A DNA stretch of 64,000 nucleotides from Aromatoleum sp035254505 (GTDB lineage: Bacteria > Pseudomonadota > Gammaproteobacteria > Burkholderiales > Rhodocyclaceae). Positions 38,497 to 46,616 of the stretch are shown here, one piece after another. The position numbers were made by a program, and so were the translations under genes. Under the pieces are notes generated by a model. It had not been told where the DNA came from, searched no databases, and worked only from the letters and a program-made list of their open reading frames with translations. Position 1 is the stretch's first letter. Each line of letters starts with the position of its first letter. Location of the stretch: NCBI RefSeq assembly GCF_035254505.1, contig NZ_DATFAO010000033.1, forward strand, positions 1 through 64,000, in the 5' to 3' direction.

Positions 38497-39062
38497 TGGA
38501 TGTGCTAATCGTCGGTGCCGGTGGGCATGGCCGGTCGGTAGCCGAAGCGATATTGCTTGGCGGCACGCACCGTGTAATTGGATTTTTCGACGACGCTTGG
38601 CCTGATCTCAAGGATGTGTGCGGCTGTCCTGTGCTGGGGAAGCTCTCGGAGTTGAAGGGTTCCAGAGAGTATGCAAGTCATGTAATCGTAGCAATTGGCA
38701 ACAATGCGATACGGGAGCGTCTGTATGCGCGCATACTGGCGTCGGACTTAGCGCTTGCAACGGTTGTTCATCCGAAGGCCATCGTGTCTCCGCGCGCCGT
38801 CTTGGGGGCAGGCTGCGCCGTGATGGCCGGAGCGGTCGTCGGAACGGAAGCCCGACTTGGGCAAGGCGTAATCGTGAACTGCAATGCGACTGTGGACCAT
38901 CAATGTATCGTGAACGATTTTGGTCATTTGGGGGTAAACGCCTGCATGGCTGGCGGAGCGGTGCTGGGGCGGGGAGCGTGGATGCAGGCGGGGTCGGCGC
39001 TGGGATATGGCGTCGTTGTGCCGGCGGAGTCTGTCCTTATCCCTGGTGAGTCAAGGGTTTGA
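38496..39062 (+). CDS. PglD/NeuD-type sugar O/N-acetyltransferase
   Basis: A 188-residue left-handed beta-helix acetyltransferase. Residues 1-80 form a Rossmann-like UDP-sugar domain (VLIVGAGGHGRSVAEAI, GFFDDAW); the rest shows hexapeptide repeats and the catalytic histidine in NCNATVDHQCIV. PglD members acetylate UDP-4-amino-4,6-dideoxy-GlcNAc. The aminotransferase that would make that substrate is not in the window. The ATG 8 bases after GGAGG is preferred; a GTG one codon upstream is also possible. Confidence 0.87.
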   Translation: MDVLIVGAGGHGRSVAEAILLGGTHRVIGFFDDAWPDLKDVCGCPVLGKLSELKGSREYASHVIVAIGNNAIRERLYARILASDLALATVVHPKAIVSPRAVLGAGCAVMAGAVVGTEARLGQGVIVNCNATVDHQCIVNDFGHLGVNACMAGGAVLGRGAWMQAGSALGYGVVVPAESVLIPGESRV

Positions 39063-39127
39063 GAGGTGACCGTTTAACGTCAGCTAATGCAAACACCTGC
39101 GTAAGCGTCGGTTTGGCGCCAAAAAAT

Positions 39128-41026
39128 ATGCATATGTCATTTCGTTCCCTACTTGTCTTTCTCTTTGACTTGAGTGCCGTCCTAGTGGCGTGGATCGGAG
39201 GATTCCTCGTCCGATTCAACTTCGATTGGCCTTCTGATTACGGCGGAAAGATTCTGAACGGGTTGCTTTGGCTGCTCGTCGTGCATACGTTCGCCTGCTG
39301 GCGGGCGGGCCTTTATCGTGGCATGTGGATATTCGCAAGTCTTCCTGACCTGAAAAGGGTATTGAAGGCAGTCGGGCTGTCCTTCCTCGGGTTGCTAGTG
39401 TTGCTCGCCGTGGAGCGAGCAGCTGGCCCGGCGATTCCTCGCTCCACGCTGGTGCTTTATCCTGTGCTGCTGCTCACAGTCATGGGCGGAGGGCGCGCGG
39501 CATGGCGCATGTGGCGGGAATACCGCATGTTCGGCGGCCTGGTCGCAGCGGGGAAGCCTGTCGTAGTGGTCGGCGCCGGCTCCGGCGGGGCGATGTTGGT
39601 GCGAGAACTGCGCCGTAGTGCCGACTGGCGTGTGGTTGCCTTGGTAGACGATGACCCCGCGAAGTGGGGGTTGGAGCTTTTCGGACATCCGGTTGCGGGC
39701 GGCGTCAACTCGCTCCCTCAGGTGCTGAGGGACTACAAGGCAATGCACGTCATCCTCGCGATGCCATCGGCGGCAAATGATGCCCTCAAGCATGCGGCCG
39801 ACATCGCCGTTGGGGCGGGTGCTCATGTGTTCACGGTCCCTGGTCTGGAAGATCTGATGAACGGGAAGGTCGCGGTCAACGCGATGCGTCCGGTGGATAT
39901 TGAGGATCTGTTGGGTCGGGAGCCGGTGAGGATCGATTCAGTACACGTCCAGCAGATGATCACCAGCAAGACGGTTCTGATCACGGGTGCGGGTGGGTCA
40001 ATCGGCAGCGAGCTCAGTCGTCAGGTGGCTCGCTTCGCCCCCGCCCGCTTGGTGCTGGTCGAGTCGAGCGAATTCGCACTGTACAGCATCGAGCAGTGGT
40101 TTCATGTTCATCGCCCGAGCGTTGAAATCGTGCCTCTTGCTGGCGACGTGAGGGACGTCGGACGGATGGAAGAGATCTTTGCCGTCTGGAAACCTCAATT
40201 GGTGTTCCATGCGGCGGCGTATAAGCACGTGCCGCTGATGGAGGTCGGTAACGCTTGGCAGGCGGTCCGCAACAACGTGCTTGGCACGCTGAATGTGGCG
40301 ACACAGGCGCAGCGTCAGGGGGCAGAGCGCTTCGTGCTGATTTCGACAGACAAGGCGGTCAATCCAACAAACGTAATGGGCGCAACAAAGCGCTTGGCTG
40401 AGATGGTCTGTGAAGCCTTGCACAGCGCGGGCAGGGGCGCGACGCAGATGGAAATGGTCCGCTTCGGCAATGTGCTTGGCAGCACCGGCAGCGTGATCCC
40501 GAAGTTCGCCGAACAGATTGCTCGCGGCGGGCCGGTGACAGTGACGCACCCGGAGATCAACCGTTATTTCATGTCCATCCCCGAGGCCGCGCAGTTGGTG
40601 CTGCAGGCTGCATCCATGGGAAACGGTGGAGAGGTCTTCGTGCTCGACATGGGAGAGCCGGTGAAGATCGTGGACCTGGCGCGCAACATGATTCGTTTGT
40701 CGGGCTACAGGGAGGGCGAGATCCGTATCGAGTTCTCAGGCTTGCGCCCGGGCGAGAAATTGTATGAAGAGCTGTTGGCCGACGCCGAGCAGACTCGCGA
40801 AACCCCTCACCCAAAATTACGGATTGCGCGCTCCCGACCGGTGCCTGCCTCGTTCCTTGGCGAATTGAGCACGTGGCTCGGTCGAAAAGGCCCTGTCAGT
40901 GACGATGAAGTCCGCAAGGGCCTGCAGCGTTGGGTCCCTGAGTACGCTCCCGCTCGCAATACCCCGGTACTTCGGGTGGTCGAGTCCGGCGAGCAAGACT
41001 TCGTGCGGGCGGCGAGGCAGGGGTAG
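39128..41026 (+). CDS. WbpM/PglF/CapD-family nucleotide-sugar 4,6-dehydratase
   Basis: Membrane-anchored dehydratase, 632 residues. Four hydrophobic helices lie in the first 140 residues, then a non-catalytic Rossmann-like domain (VVVVGAGSGGAMLVREL), then the catalytic SDR domain with VLITGAGGSIGSELSRQV, the STDKAVNPTNVMGATKR segment containing the altered (Met) active-site triad of this family, and GLRPGEKLYEELL. It removes water from UDP-GlcNAc to give the 4-keto-6-deoxy sugar. A TTG at 39059 overlapping the upstream stop is an alternative start; neither has a good ribosome site. Confidence 0.92.
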   Translation: MHMSFRSLLVFLFDLSAVLVAWIGGFLVRFNFDWPSDYGGKILNGLLWLLVVHTFACWRAGLYRGMWIFASLPDLKRVLKAVGLSFLGLLVLLAVERAAGPAIPRSTLVLYPVLLLTVMGGGRAAWRMWREYRMFGGLVAAGKPVVVVGAGSGGAMLVRELRRSADWRVVALVDDDPAKWGLELFGHPVAGGVNSLPQVLRDYKAMHVILAMPSAANDALKHAADIAVGAGAHVFTVPGLEDLMNGKVAVNAMRPVDIEDLLGREPVRIDSVHVQQMITSKTVLITGAGGSIGSELSRQVARFAPARLVLVESSEFALYSIEQWFHVHRPSVEIVPLAGDVRDVGRMEEIFAVWKPQLVFHAAAYKHVPLMEVGNAWQAVRNNVLGTLNVATQAQRQGAERFVLISTDKAVNPTNVMGATKRLAEMVCEALHSAGRGATQMEMVRFGNVLGSTGSVIPKFAEQIARGGPVTVTHPEINRYFMSIPEAAQLVLQAASMGNGGEVFVLDMGEPVKIVDLARNMIRLSGYREGEIRIEFSGLRPGEKLYEELLADAEQTRETPHPKLRIARSRPVPASFLGELSTWLGRKGPVSDDEVRKGLQRWVPEYAPARNTPVLRVVESGEQDFVRAARQG

Positions 41027-41063
41027 CAACTCCGTCCGGCGCAGGGCCGCAGTGCATGCCCTT

Positions 41064-41086
41064 GGGGGACGTTGGTAGAATCCCCC
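41064..41086 (+). terminator. Hairpin at the end of the polysaccharide cluster
   Basis: GGGGGA (41064-41069) pairs with TCCCCC (41081-41086) around 11 bases and is followed by GTTTCTCTTT, suggesting an intrinsic terminator after the dehydratase gene. The loop also contains TGGTAGAAT (41073-41081), an extended -10 that could start apaH transcription, so terminator and promoter overlap. Confidence 0.45.
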
Positions 41087-41119
41087 GTTTCTCTTTGCGA
41101 CCGGCGAACTTCAGTCTTC

Positions 41120-41926
41120 ATGGCGATCTATGCAGTAGGCGACATTCAGGGCTGCTATTCGGTGCTGCGGCGCTTGCTGGAGCGGATCAGCTTCAACCCG
41201 GCCGGAGATCGGTTGTGGGTTGTCGGCGATCTAGTAAACCGCGGCCCGGAATCCTTGCAGACCCTGCGCTTCCTCCGGGGGCTCGGAGACGCCGCAACCG
41301 TGGTGCTCGGCAACCACGATCTTTACCTGCTGATGGTGGCTGCCGGGCACAAGCGTCTCGACGATGACGACACGCTGTTCGACGTGCTCGGGGCTCCGGA
41401 TCGCGACGAGTTGCTGGCCTGGCTGGCCGGCTTGCCGCTGATGCACGTCGAGGGCGCGCATGCGCAGCTGCACGCGGGGCTCCTACCTGGCTGGTCGATC
41501 GAGAAGGCGACTGCCTTGGCGGCGGAAGTGTCGGATGTCCTACGCAGCCCGGATGGGCAGAAATTGCTGCTGCACCTGGCCGGAAACCGCCCGGAGGAGT
41601 GGTCGGACGATCTCGAGGGCTGGGACCGGCTGCGTGTCATCGTCAACGCGATGACGAGGCTGAGATTCTGCACTGTCGACGGCCGTATGGCGCTGCGGGC
41701 CAAGGGGCCGCCGGAACTGGCGCCCGCGGGGACGATGCCCTGGTTCAAAGTCCCCGGGCGTCTTAGCCGTTCGCACACGATTGTCTGCGGCCATTGGTCC
41801 GCGCTGGGGTTCTACCGCGAACCGGGGCTGATCGCCCTCGATTCCGGCTGCGTGTGGGGCAACGTCCTGACCGCGGTGCGTCTCGACGATGGCGCGGTGT
41901 TCCAGGTGCCGGCAAGACCCCTCTGA
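41120..41926 (+). CDS. apaH: Symmetrical Ap4A hydrolase (diadenosine tetraphosphatase)
   Basis: Metallophosphatase that cleaves Ap4A to two ADP and can remove Np4 caps from RNA. The 268-residue protein has the full phosphoesterase series: VGDIQGCY, VGDLVNRGPESL, LGNHDLYLL, and a late histidine in VCGHWSALG. The ATG at 41120 begins right at the first motif as in E. coli; an in-frame ATG at 41072 lies in the terminator hairpin. Converges with the acyltransferase gene 12 bases away. Confidence 0.95.
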   Translation: MAIYAVGDIQGCYSVLRRLLERISFNPAGDRLWVVGDLVNRGPESLQTLRFLRGLGDAATVVLGNHDLYLLMVAAGHKRLDDDDTLFDVLGAPDRDELLAWLAGLPLMHVEGAHAQLHAGLLPGWSIEKATALAAEVSDVLRSPDGQKLLLHLAGNRPEEWSDDLEGWDRLRVIVNAMTRLRFCTVDGRMALRAKGPPELAPAGTMPWFKVPGRLSRSHTIVCGHWSALGFYREPGLIALDSGCVWGNVLTAVRLDDGAVFQVPARPL

Positions 41927-41938
41927 GCGGTTGAAGCG

Positions 41939-42682
41939 CTAGCCGGCGGCGTCGTCGGCTCGCTGGACCTCTGCGGCGATCCGATTGCGGGCCTCGTGTG
42001 CAATTTGCCGGCGGGAACCGAACGTGCTCTGGATCGGTGGCATGGCGGCGACGCGCACGACAATGCGCGGCGTGGCGATGATGTTCGCGATGCACTCGCC
42101 CAGGCTGAGGTCGCCGTCGTAGGCGGGCGCCCGCGTTCGCCTGCCGTCAGCAAGGTGATAGGACATGGCGAGCGGTTGAATCAAATGTCCCGCCTCAATC
42201 GCCGGTTGCAGCAGGGCGGCGTGGAAGTGCAGCACGTGGCTGCCGTCGGTCGTCGTCCCCTCGGGAAAGATGGCGACATTCCGCCCGCCGTCGAGCAGGG
42301 CGCCGATCTCCGCATTGATGATCTTCGCGTGGCCGCGGCTGCCGCGGCGCAGGAAGACCGTTTCGTTGCGTGCCGCAAGCCAGCCGACGACCGGCCATGC
42401 TTTGACCTCGGCCTTCGAGACGAATGCGGACGGCGCCAGGGCGTTAATGACGAAAATGTCCAGCCACGAGATATGGTTGGCGACGAGCAGGCTGCCCGGC
42501 GTGATCGCGACCCCATGCTGTTCCATGTCGACGCCGAGCGCGGCGAGCAGGCGCCGCGACCAGCGTTGCCGAAGGTGCCTGCGCGTGGCATCTGAGACGG
42601 CAGGAAAGACGGTTGCCGTCGCGACCCCCGAGGCCAGATGCAGCGCGAGCCGCAGATAACGCCAAGCGCGGACCGGGGCCAA
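41939..42682 (-). CDS. olsA: PlsC/OlsA-type lysolipid acyltransferase
   Basis: 1-acyl-glycerol-3-phosphate acyltransferase family member, 247 residues. Catalytic motif NHISWLD (about 69-75), then IFPEGTTTDG for acceptor binding, and a hydrophobic N-terminal segment for membrane association. Because the remains of olsB lie 47 bases upstream on the same strand, this is probably the OlsA of an olsBA pair, adding the second acyl chain to lyso-ornithine lipid. With OlsB broken, it may now act on lysophosphatidic acid or be unused. Confidence 0.85.
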   Translation of the reverse strand: MAPVRAWRYLRLALHLASGVATATVFPAVSDATRRHLRQRWSRRLLAALGVDMEQHGVAITPGSLLVANHISWLDIFVINALAPSAFVSKAEVKAWPVVGWLAARNETVFLRRGSRGHAKIINAEIGALLDGGRNVAIFPEGTTTDGSHVLHFHAALLQPAIEAGHLIQPLAMSYHLADGRRTRAPAYDGDLSLGECIANIIATPRIVVRVAAMPPIQSTFGSRRQIAHEARNRIAAEVQRADDAAG

Positions 42683-42729
42683 TACGTGAAGGGATTGCGC
42701 CGGCGATGCGATGCTTGCGGTTTGAGTGT

Positions 42730-43231
42730 TCAGTCTGCGCGTCCCATAAAGTGTTTGGCGTAGCGGCCTTCGATCTGGCGCATCAGGAGCATAACCGGCA
42801 GGTCAACGGTATTGAAGTCGGGATCCCCCGCCGCGGCGCCGCAGATCCACCCTCCAGCACGCAGAGAGCCCTTGATCAGCGGCGGCGTTGTGGCGGCGAC
42901 GTCTGCACGCAGTGGGGCCACCGGCAAGGGGCTGCGGGGGAAAACGCGGTACTCGGGCGGTGCCGAACGGGTTTCCTTGGGCCGATTGTACAGACTCGCG
43001 TCCGGCGTCCGCCGTCGTCATGCTGATCGAGGCGCAGCCGATCCGGTAGCCGTAGCCGTCTTCCTGTATGTAGCGGGCGAGGCCGGAACGCAGCAAGGCC
43101 ATCACGGCGCCGCTGCGGTACTCCGCATCGATGCACGAGCGCCCGATCAGAATCTCCGTTTCACAGCGTACCAGACCGACGTGCAGGCTCGGCCTTGTCC
43201 GATTGTCGGAATGCGGGGGTTCTTGCAGCAT
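42730..43231 (-). pseudogene. olsB: Degenerate olsB (ornithine N-acyltransferase)
   Basis: Two adjacent frames on the minus strand together read like the C-terminal half of OlsB. The first holds ILIGRSCIDAEYRSGAVMAL and YRIGCASISM; the second continues with PDASLYNR, PPEYRVFPRSPLPV, TPPLIKGSLRAGGWICG and DPDFNTVDLPVMLL. The switch of frame (one base gained or two lost) falls near 43003-43010. The family's first roughly 110 residues are absent: a stop precedes the first frame and the divergent kinase starts 140 bases further on. So the gene is both truncated and frameshifted. A sequencing error could explain the shift but not the lost N-terminus. Confidence 0.82.
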
Positions 43232-43270
43232 GCGCGACTCATCGAGTCATGATGTCGGCGCATTTTCTAT

Positions 43271-43287
43271 GGACTGCATTGCAGTCC
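43271..43287 (+). repeat. 17-base palindrome before the kinase gene
   Basis: GGACTGCA and TGCAGTCC are perfect arms around a single T. It lies 52 bases upstream of the kinase -10 box and could be an operator; no regulator is known. Confidence 0.5.
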
Positions 43288-43338
43288 CGTGACTGAAGGG
43301 CTACGGAGCAGTGACGACGGGATGCCCGGTGGAAGTCC

Positions 43339-43344
43339 TATAAT
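43339..43344 (+). promoter_or_regulatory. -10 box of the kinase gene
   Basis: A perfect TATAAT, 27 bases before the ATG at 43372. No good -35 lies at 16-18 bases upstream. Confidence 0.55.
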
Positions 43345-43371
43345 GCGGGCTTTGCCATCCCGGGATTCAAC

Positions 43372-44307
43372 ATGTCCATCCTCGTCTGTGGCTCCATTGC
43401 CTATGACACGATCATGGTTTTCCATGATCAGTTCAAGCGGCACATCCTGCCGGAGCAGATCCACATCTTGAACGTCTCTTTCCTCGTGCCGGACATGCGG
43501 CGGGAATTTGGCGGATGTGCGGGCAACATCGCTTACAACCTCGGCCTGCTCGGCGCCGACCCGCTGATCATGGCGACCGTGGGTGACGATGCCGGCCCGT
43601 ACCGACTGCATCTTGAGCGGCTTGGCCTGCGGCAGGATTGCGTCCGCCTCGTGCCCGGCAGTTTCACGGCCCAGGCCTTCATCACCACTGACTTGGACGA
43701 CAACCAAATCACCGCCTTTCACCCCGGCGCGATGAGCCAGTCCCACCTCAATCGCGTACAGGATGCGGCCGGCGTGAAGTTGGGCATCGTGTCGCCCGAT
43801 GGCCGTGACGGCATGCTGAACCATGTCGCCCAGTTCGCCGGAGCGGGTATCCCGTTCATCTTCGATCCCGGTCAGGGGATGCCGCTCTTCTCCGGCGAAG
43901 AGCTGCTGCACTGCCTGAAACTGGCCAATTACTGCACGGTCAACGATTATGAAGTGCGGTTGCTGTGCGAGCGGACGGGCTGTTCGCAGGAGCAATTGGC
44001 CGGGATGGTCGATGCGTTGATCGTCACGCTGGGCCCCGAGGGGTCCCGAATCTATGCGGATGGCAGCCATATCGAGATTCCGGTGGCCCCGCCCGACGAA
44101 GTCGTCGACCCGACCGGCTGCGGTGATGCTTACCGGGCTGGCCTGCTCTATGGCATTGCCAATGGTTTCGACTGGGAGCGTACGGGGCGTCTGGCGTCGC
44201 TGATGGGATCGATCAAGATTGCAAGTCGCGGGGGACAGAATCATGCTCCCAGCCGCGATGAAATTTCCGCCCGCTTCCGGGCAGCATTCGGGGAAACGCT
44301 ATGGTGA
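43372..44307 (+). CDS. PfkB-family carbohydrate/nucleoside kinase
   Basis: Ribokinase-superfamily kinase of 311 residues, similar in layout to bacterial adenosine-kinase-like proteins. Features: ILVCGSIAYDTIM at the start, REFGGCAGNIAYNLGLLGA (PfkB signature 1 region), GPEGSRIY, and DPTGCGDAYRAGLLYG (signature 2 with the catalytic aspartate and anion hole). The substrate cannot be decided between adenosine and a sugar. Followed by a lipoprotein gene overlapping its last bases. Confidence 0.88.
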   Translation: MSILVCGSIAYDTIMVFHDQFKRHILPEQIHILNVSFLVPDMRREFGGCAGNIAYNLGLLGADPLIMATVGDDAGPYRLHLERLGLRQDCVRLVPGSFTAQAFITTDLDDNQITAFHPGAMSQSHLNRVQDAAGVKLGIVSPDGRDGMLNHVAQFAGAGIPFIFDPGQGMPLFSGEELLHCLKLANYCTVNDYEVRLLCERTGCSQEQLAGMVDALIVTLGPEGSRIYADGSHIEIPVAPPDEVVDPTGCGDAYRAGLLYGIANGFDWERTGRLASLMGSIKIASRGGQNHAPSRDEISARFRAAFGETLW

Positions 44308-44777
44308 CGAGTATGGGTTTGCGGCGTGTCGCGGGCGCTCTGGCGCTCGTGCTCGCAATGTCTGGCATCGGCGGGTGCGCCGGTGGACTGGGAGGAGACA
44401 CTTATTCCCGCGGCGAAGCGCGCCGGGCGATGTCCGTCGAGTATGCGGTGGTCGAATCGGTGCGGCCGGTGAGGCTCGAGGGGACGAAGACGCCGGTGGG
44501 TACGCTAGCAGGTGCGGCCGTCGGCGGCATCGCCGGCAGCGGCGTCGGCGGCAAGCGCGGATCGGCCATCGGCGCAGTGGTCGGCGCCGTGGCGGGCGGT
44601 CTCGCCGGCTCGGCGATCGAAGAGGGCGCGACGCGCTCCGACGGTGTCGAAGTGACGGTGCGTCTCGACAACGGTCAGATCCTTGCGGTTGTGCAGGACG
44701 ACCGCGGTGAAGGCTTCCGGCCGGGTCAATCTGTCCGCGTTGTGCGCGATGGCGGCACGACCCGCGTGAGCCGCTAA
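44301..44777 (+). CDS. Glycine-zipper outer-membrane lipoprotein (SlyB/Pcp-like)
   Basis: A 158-residue lipoprotein. The signal peptide ends at a lipobox with Cys in GIGGCAGG (about residue 26). Residues about 65-105 form a glycine-zipper two-helix domain (GTLAGAAVGGIAGSGVGGKR, then GAVVGAVAGGLAGSAIEEG), followed by a small beta domain. SlyB-type proteins stabilise outer-membrane proteins. The ATG at 44301 overlaps the kinase stop; an ATG at 44313 would give a cleaner signal peptide. Confidence 0.87.
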   Translation: MVTSMGLRRVAGALALVLAMSGIGGCAGGLGGDTYSRGEARRAMSVEYAVVESVRPVRLEGTKTPVGTLAGAAVGGIAGSGVGGKRGSAIGAVVGAVAGGLAGSAIEEGATRSDGVEVTVRLDNGQILAVVQDDRGEGFRPGQSVRVVRDGGTTRVSR

Positions 44778-44791
44778 GTTCCTAGCCTGGG

Positions 44792-44830
44792 AGCGGCTGC
44801 CGCGACGGGCGGCCGCTTCGGATCTTTTCT
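44792..44830 (+). terminator. Intrinsic terminator between convergent genes
   Basis: AGCGGCTGCC (44792-44801) pairs with GGCGGCCGCT (44808-44817) with one G-U pair, followed by TCGGATCTTTTCTTC. It lies between the lipoprotein stop and the convergent dgkA stop and probably ends the kinase-lipoprotein transcript. Confidence 0.65.
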
Positions 44831-45265
44831 TCAGCCGAGAATCACTAGGCCCCACGTCGCGGCCACGTTGATCAGCGCGATCAAGACCGCCGCGCTGCCG
44901 ATATCCTTGGCCCGCTTCGCGAGCAGGTGACGCTCGAGCGACACGCGGTCGACCGTTGCCTCAATGGCCGAGTTGATCAACTCGACGACCATTAGCAGCA
45001 GCACGCTGCCGACGAGCAGCGCTTTCCCTGCGCCGCTCGTCGGCACGAAGAAGGCGACCGGAATCAGGATCGCGGCAAGGAAGCATTCCTGGCGGAAGGC
45101 GTCTTCATGGCGGAACGCCGCGCTCAGTCCGTCCATCGAATAGCGAAGCGCGTTGAGCACGCGCATGAGGCCCCGCTTGCCCTTGAAGGGGCTTTCGGTG
45201 CCGGCCTTGTGAGGCGAAGGTTCCATGGCGATGGTGCCGGGTATCGGGTCAGGGATAGAAGACAT
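44831..45265 (-). CDS. dgkA: Diacylglycerol kinase
   Basis: Small integral membrane kinase that phosphorylates diacylglycerol. Three hydrophobic helices and the family segments GLMRVLNALRYSMDGL, AFRHEDAFRQE and VVELINSAIEATVDRVS, with the active-site glutamates. The full frame gives 144 residues and overlaps the upstream gene by 17 bases; an internal ATG at 45226 gives 131 residues, nearer E. coli DgkA, and avoids the overlap. Neither start has a clear ribosome site. Confidence 0.93.
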   Translation of the reverse strand: MSSIPDPIPGTIAMEPSPHKAGTESPFKGKRGLMRVLNALRYSMDGLSAAFRHEDAFRQECFLAAILIPVAFFVPTSGAGKALLVGSVLLLMVVELINSAIEATVDRVSLERHLLAKRAKDIGSAAVLIALINVAATWGLVILG

Positions 45266-46616
45266 AGATGCGATAGCCGGCCGCGCTCAAGCCGGTTGCC
45301 TCGAAGGGCAGGTTGATCGTGATTTCACGCCCGGCGGCGAGCCCATGCTCCAAGTCCGCGCCAGGAGCCCACTCCGTAGGCGCGAGCACGCGCCGGGCGA
45401 GCGCGCGCTCGCGCGCGTCGGTCAGAGTCAGTTCGAGGTGCGGATAGGCCTGGGCATACTCGGCCCGGTTGCGGATCGTCGCGCTCAGCGTGTAGCGTCC
45501 GGGGCGGCCTGGCTCGGATTGCAGGTCGGAGGCGTCGACGCTGACCTGGGCCGCGACCCGGGGAAGCGTGACGGTGCAGTTCAAGCGCGCGCAGGCCGCC
45601 TGCAGCGCGGGACGGAGCGCTGGCCAGTCGCGTGCGATCTCGTTGCGGAAAATGTAGGCCGCCTGGGCCGCGAGCGTTCCCGTCAGCACACCCATGCCAA
45701 GTCCGAGCAGCCAACGTTTTGTGGCTGACAGGACAGGCGGAGCGTAGTCATCGACCGTGGCCTCCGCTTCGGACTCGGGGGGCTCGTCCTCCCGCTCCTC
45801 GTCGGTTTGCCCTGCAAGTCCGCGGATGAGCGCGGTTGGTTCCGCTGCCGGGGAAGCCGATTGCTGGGCGGGGGGCGTTGCGAGCCGAGGCTCCATCCTG
45901 TCGAGCGGTTCGCTCGCCCAGAGATGGCGCGAGTTCGGCGGCTCCTCCTGGTCCGCGTCGCGACTCATTTGGGCGGCACCGCTGTCCGGCACAGGTCTTG
46001 GTTCCCCATCCTTCCCCGCTGGCTCCGCGACGGGCGGCGCCGAGCCAGGCGCAGGCGGCTCGATGAACTCGATCGGTTCGAGGACGAAGTCGTCGAAGCT
46101 CGGAGAAGGCGTTGTTTGCGGCTGCCGGGGAGGGCGCTGAGGTGGAGGCACGCCGCGCCGGCGGAACGGAACCAGCGTCTCCGGGATATCGAAATCCAGA
46201 TCGGGCGGTGAGGTGGCCTCGGCCAGCTGAGGCTCAGCGATGCGCTCTTCCAGTACAAAAAAATGTTCGCTCGCGTCCTTCGCCGGGGGCGGATTTGGCT
46301 CGACCGGGTCCGGGCTGGTCAGGTCCAGGTCCACTCGTCGCGGTGCAATTGCAGGCGCTGCGGACACCGCAGCGGCGGCACGTTCAGGTGCGGATAACTC
46401 CGGTTCCTCCGCGGAGGCGGACGGTGCTTCGGGCGCGCGATGCACGGGCTCTGCAGGATGCGCGGGCATCGCGAGCGAGGCTGCGTCCTCCAGCAGGTTT
46501 TCAAGCGCGTCGAACGCGTTCAGGCAATGTCCGCATCGGACTTGACCGGCGTGGGTGCGCAACTGCTCGGGCCGGACCCGGAATACTGTCTGGCAGGCCG
46601 GGCAGCGCGCAAACAT
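45249..46616 (-). CDS. Zinc-ribbon and DUF3426 membrane protein
   Basis: A 455-residue protein with three parts: an MJ0042-type zinc ribbon at the N-terminus (C5, C8, C28, C31); a long proline-, alanine- and glutamate-rich disordered stretch (about 45-295); one membrane helix (about 300-325, WLLGLGMGVLTGTLAAQAAYIF); and a C-terminal DUF3426 domain. This architecture is common next to prmA in beta-proteobacteria. Function unknown. Its start abuts the prmA stop. Confidence 0.85.
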   Translation of the reverse strand: MFARCPACQTVFRVRPEQLRTHAGQVRCGHCLNAFDALENLLEDAASLAMPAHPAEPVHRAPEAPSASAEEPELSAPERAAAAVSAAPAIAPRRVDLDLTSPDPVEPNPPPAKDASEHFFVLEERIAEPQLAEATSPPDLDFDIPETLVPFRRRGVPPPQRPPRQPQTTPSPSFDDFVLEPIEFIEPPAPGSAPPVAEPAGKDGEPRPVPDSGAAQMSRDADQEEPPNSRHLWASEPLDRMEPRLATPPAQQSASPAAEPTALIRGLAGQTDEEREDEPPESEAEATVDDYAPPVLSATKRWLLGLGMGVLTGTLAAQAAYIFRNEIARDWPALRPALQAACARLNCTVTLPRVAAQVSVDASDLQSEPGRPGRYTLSATIRNRAEYAQAYPHLELTLTDARERALARRVLAPTEWAPGADLEHGLAAGREITINLPFEATGLSAAGYRIYVFYP

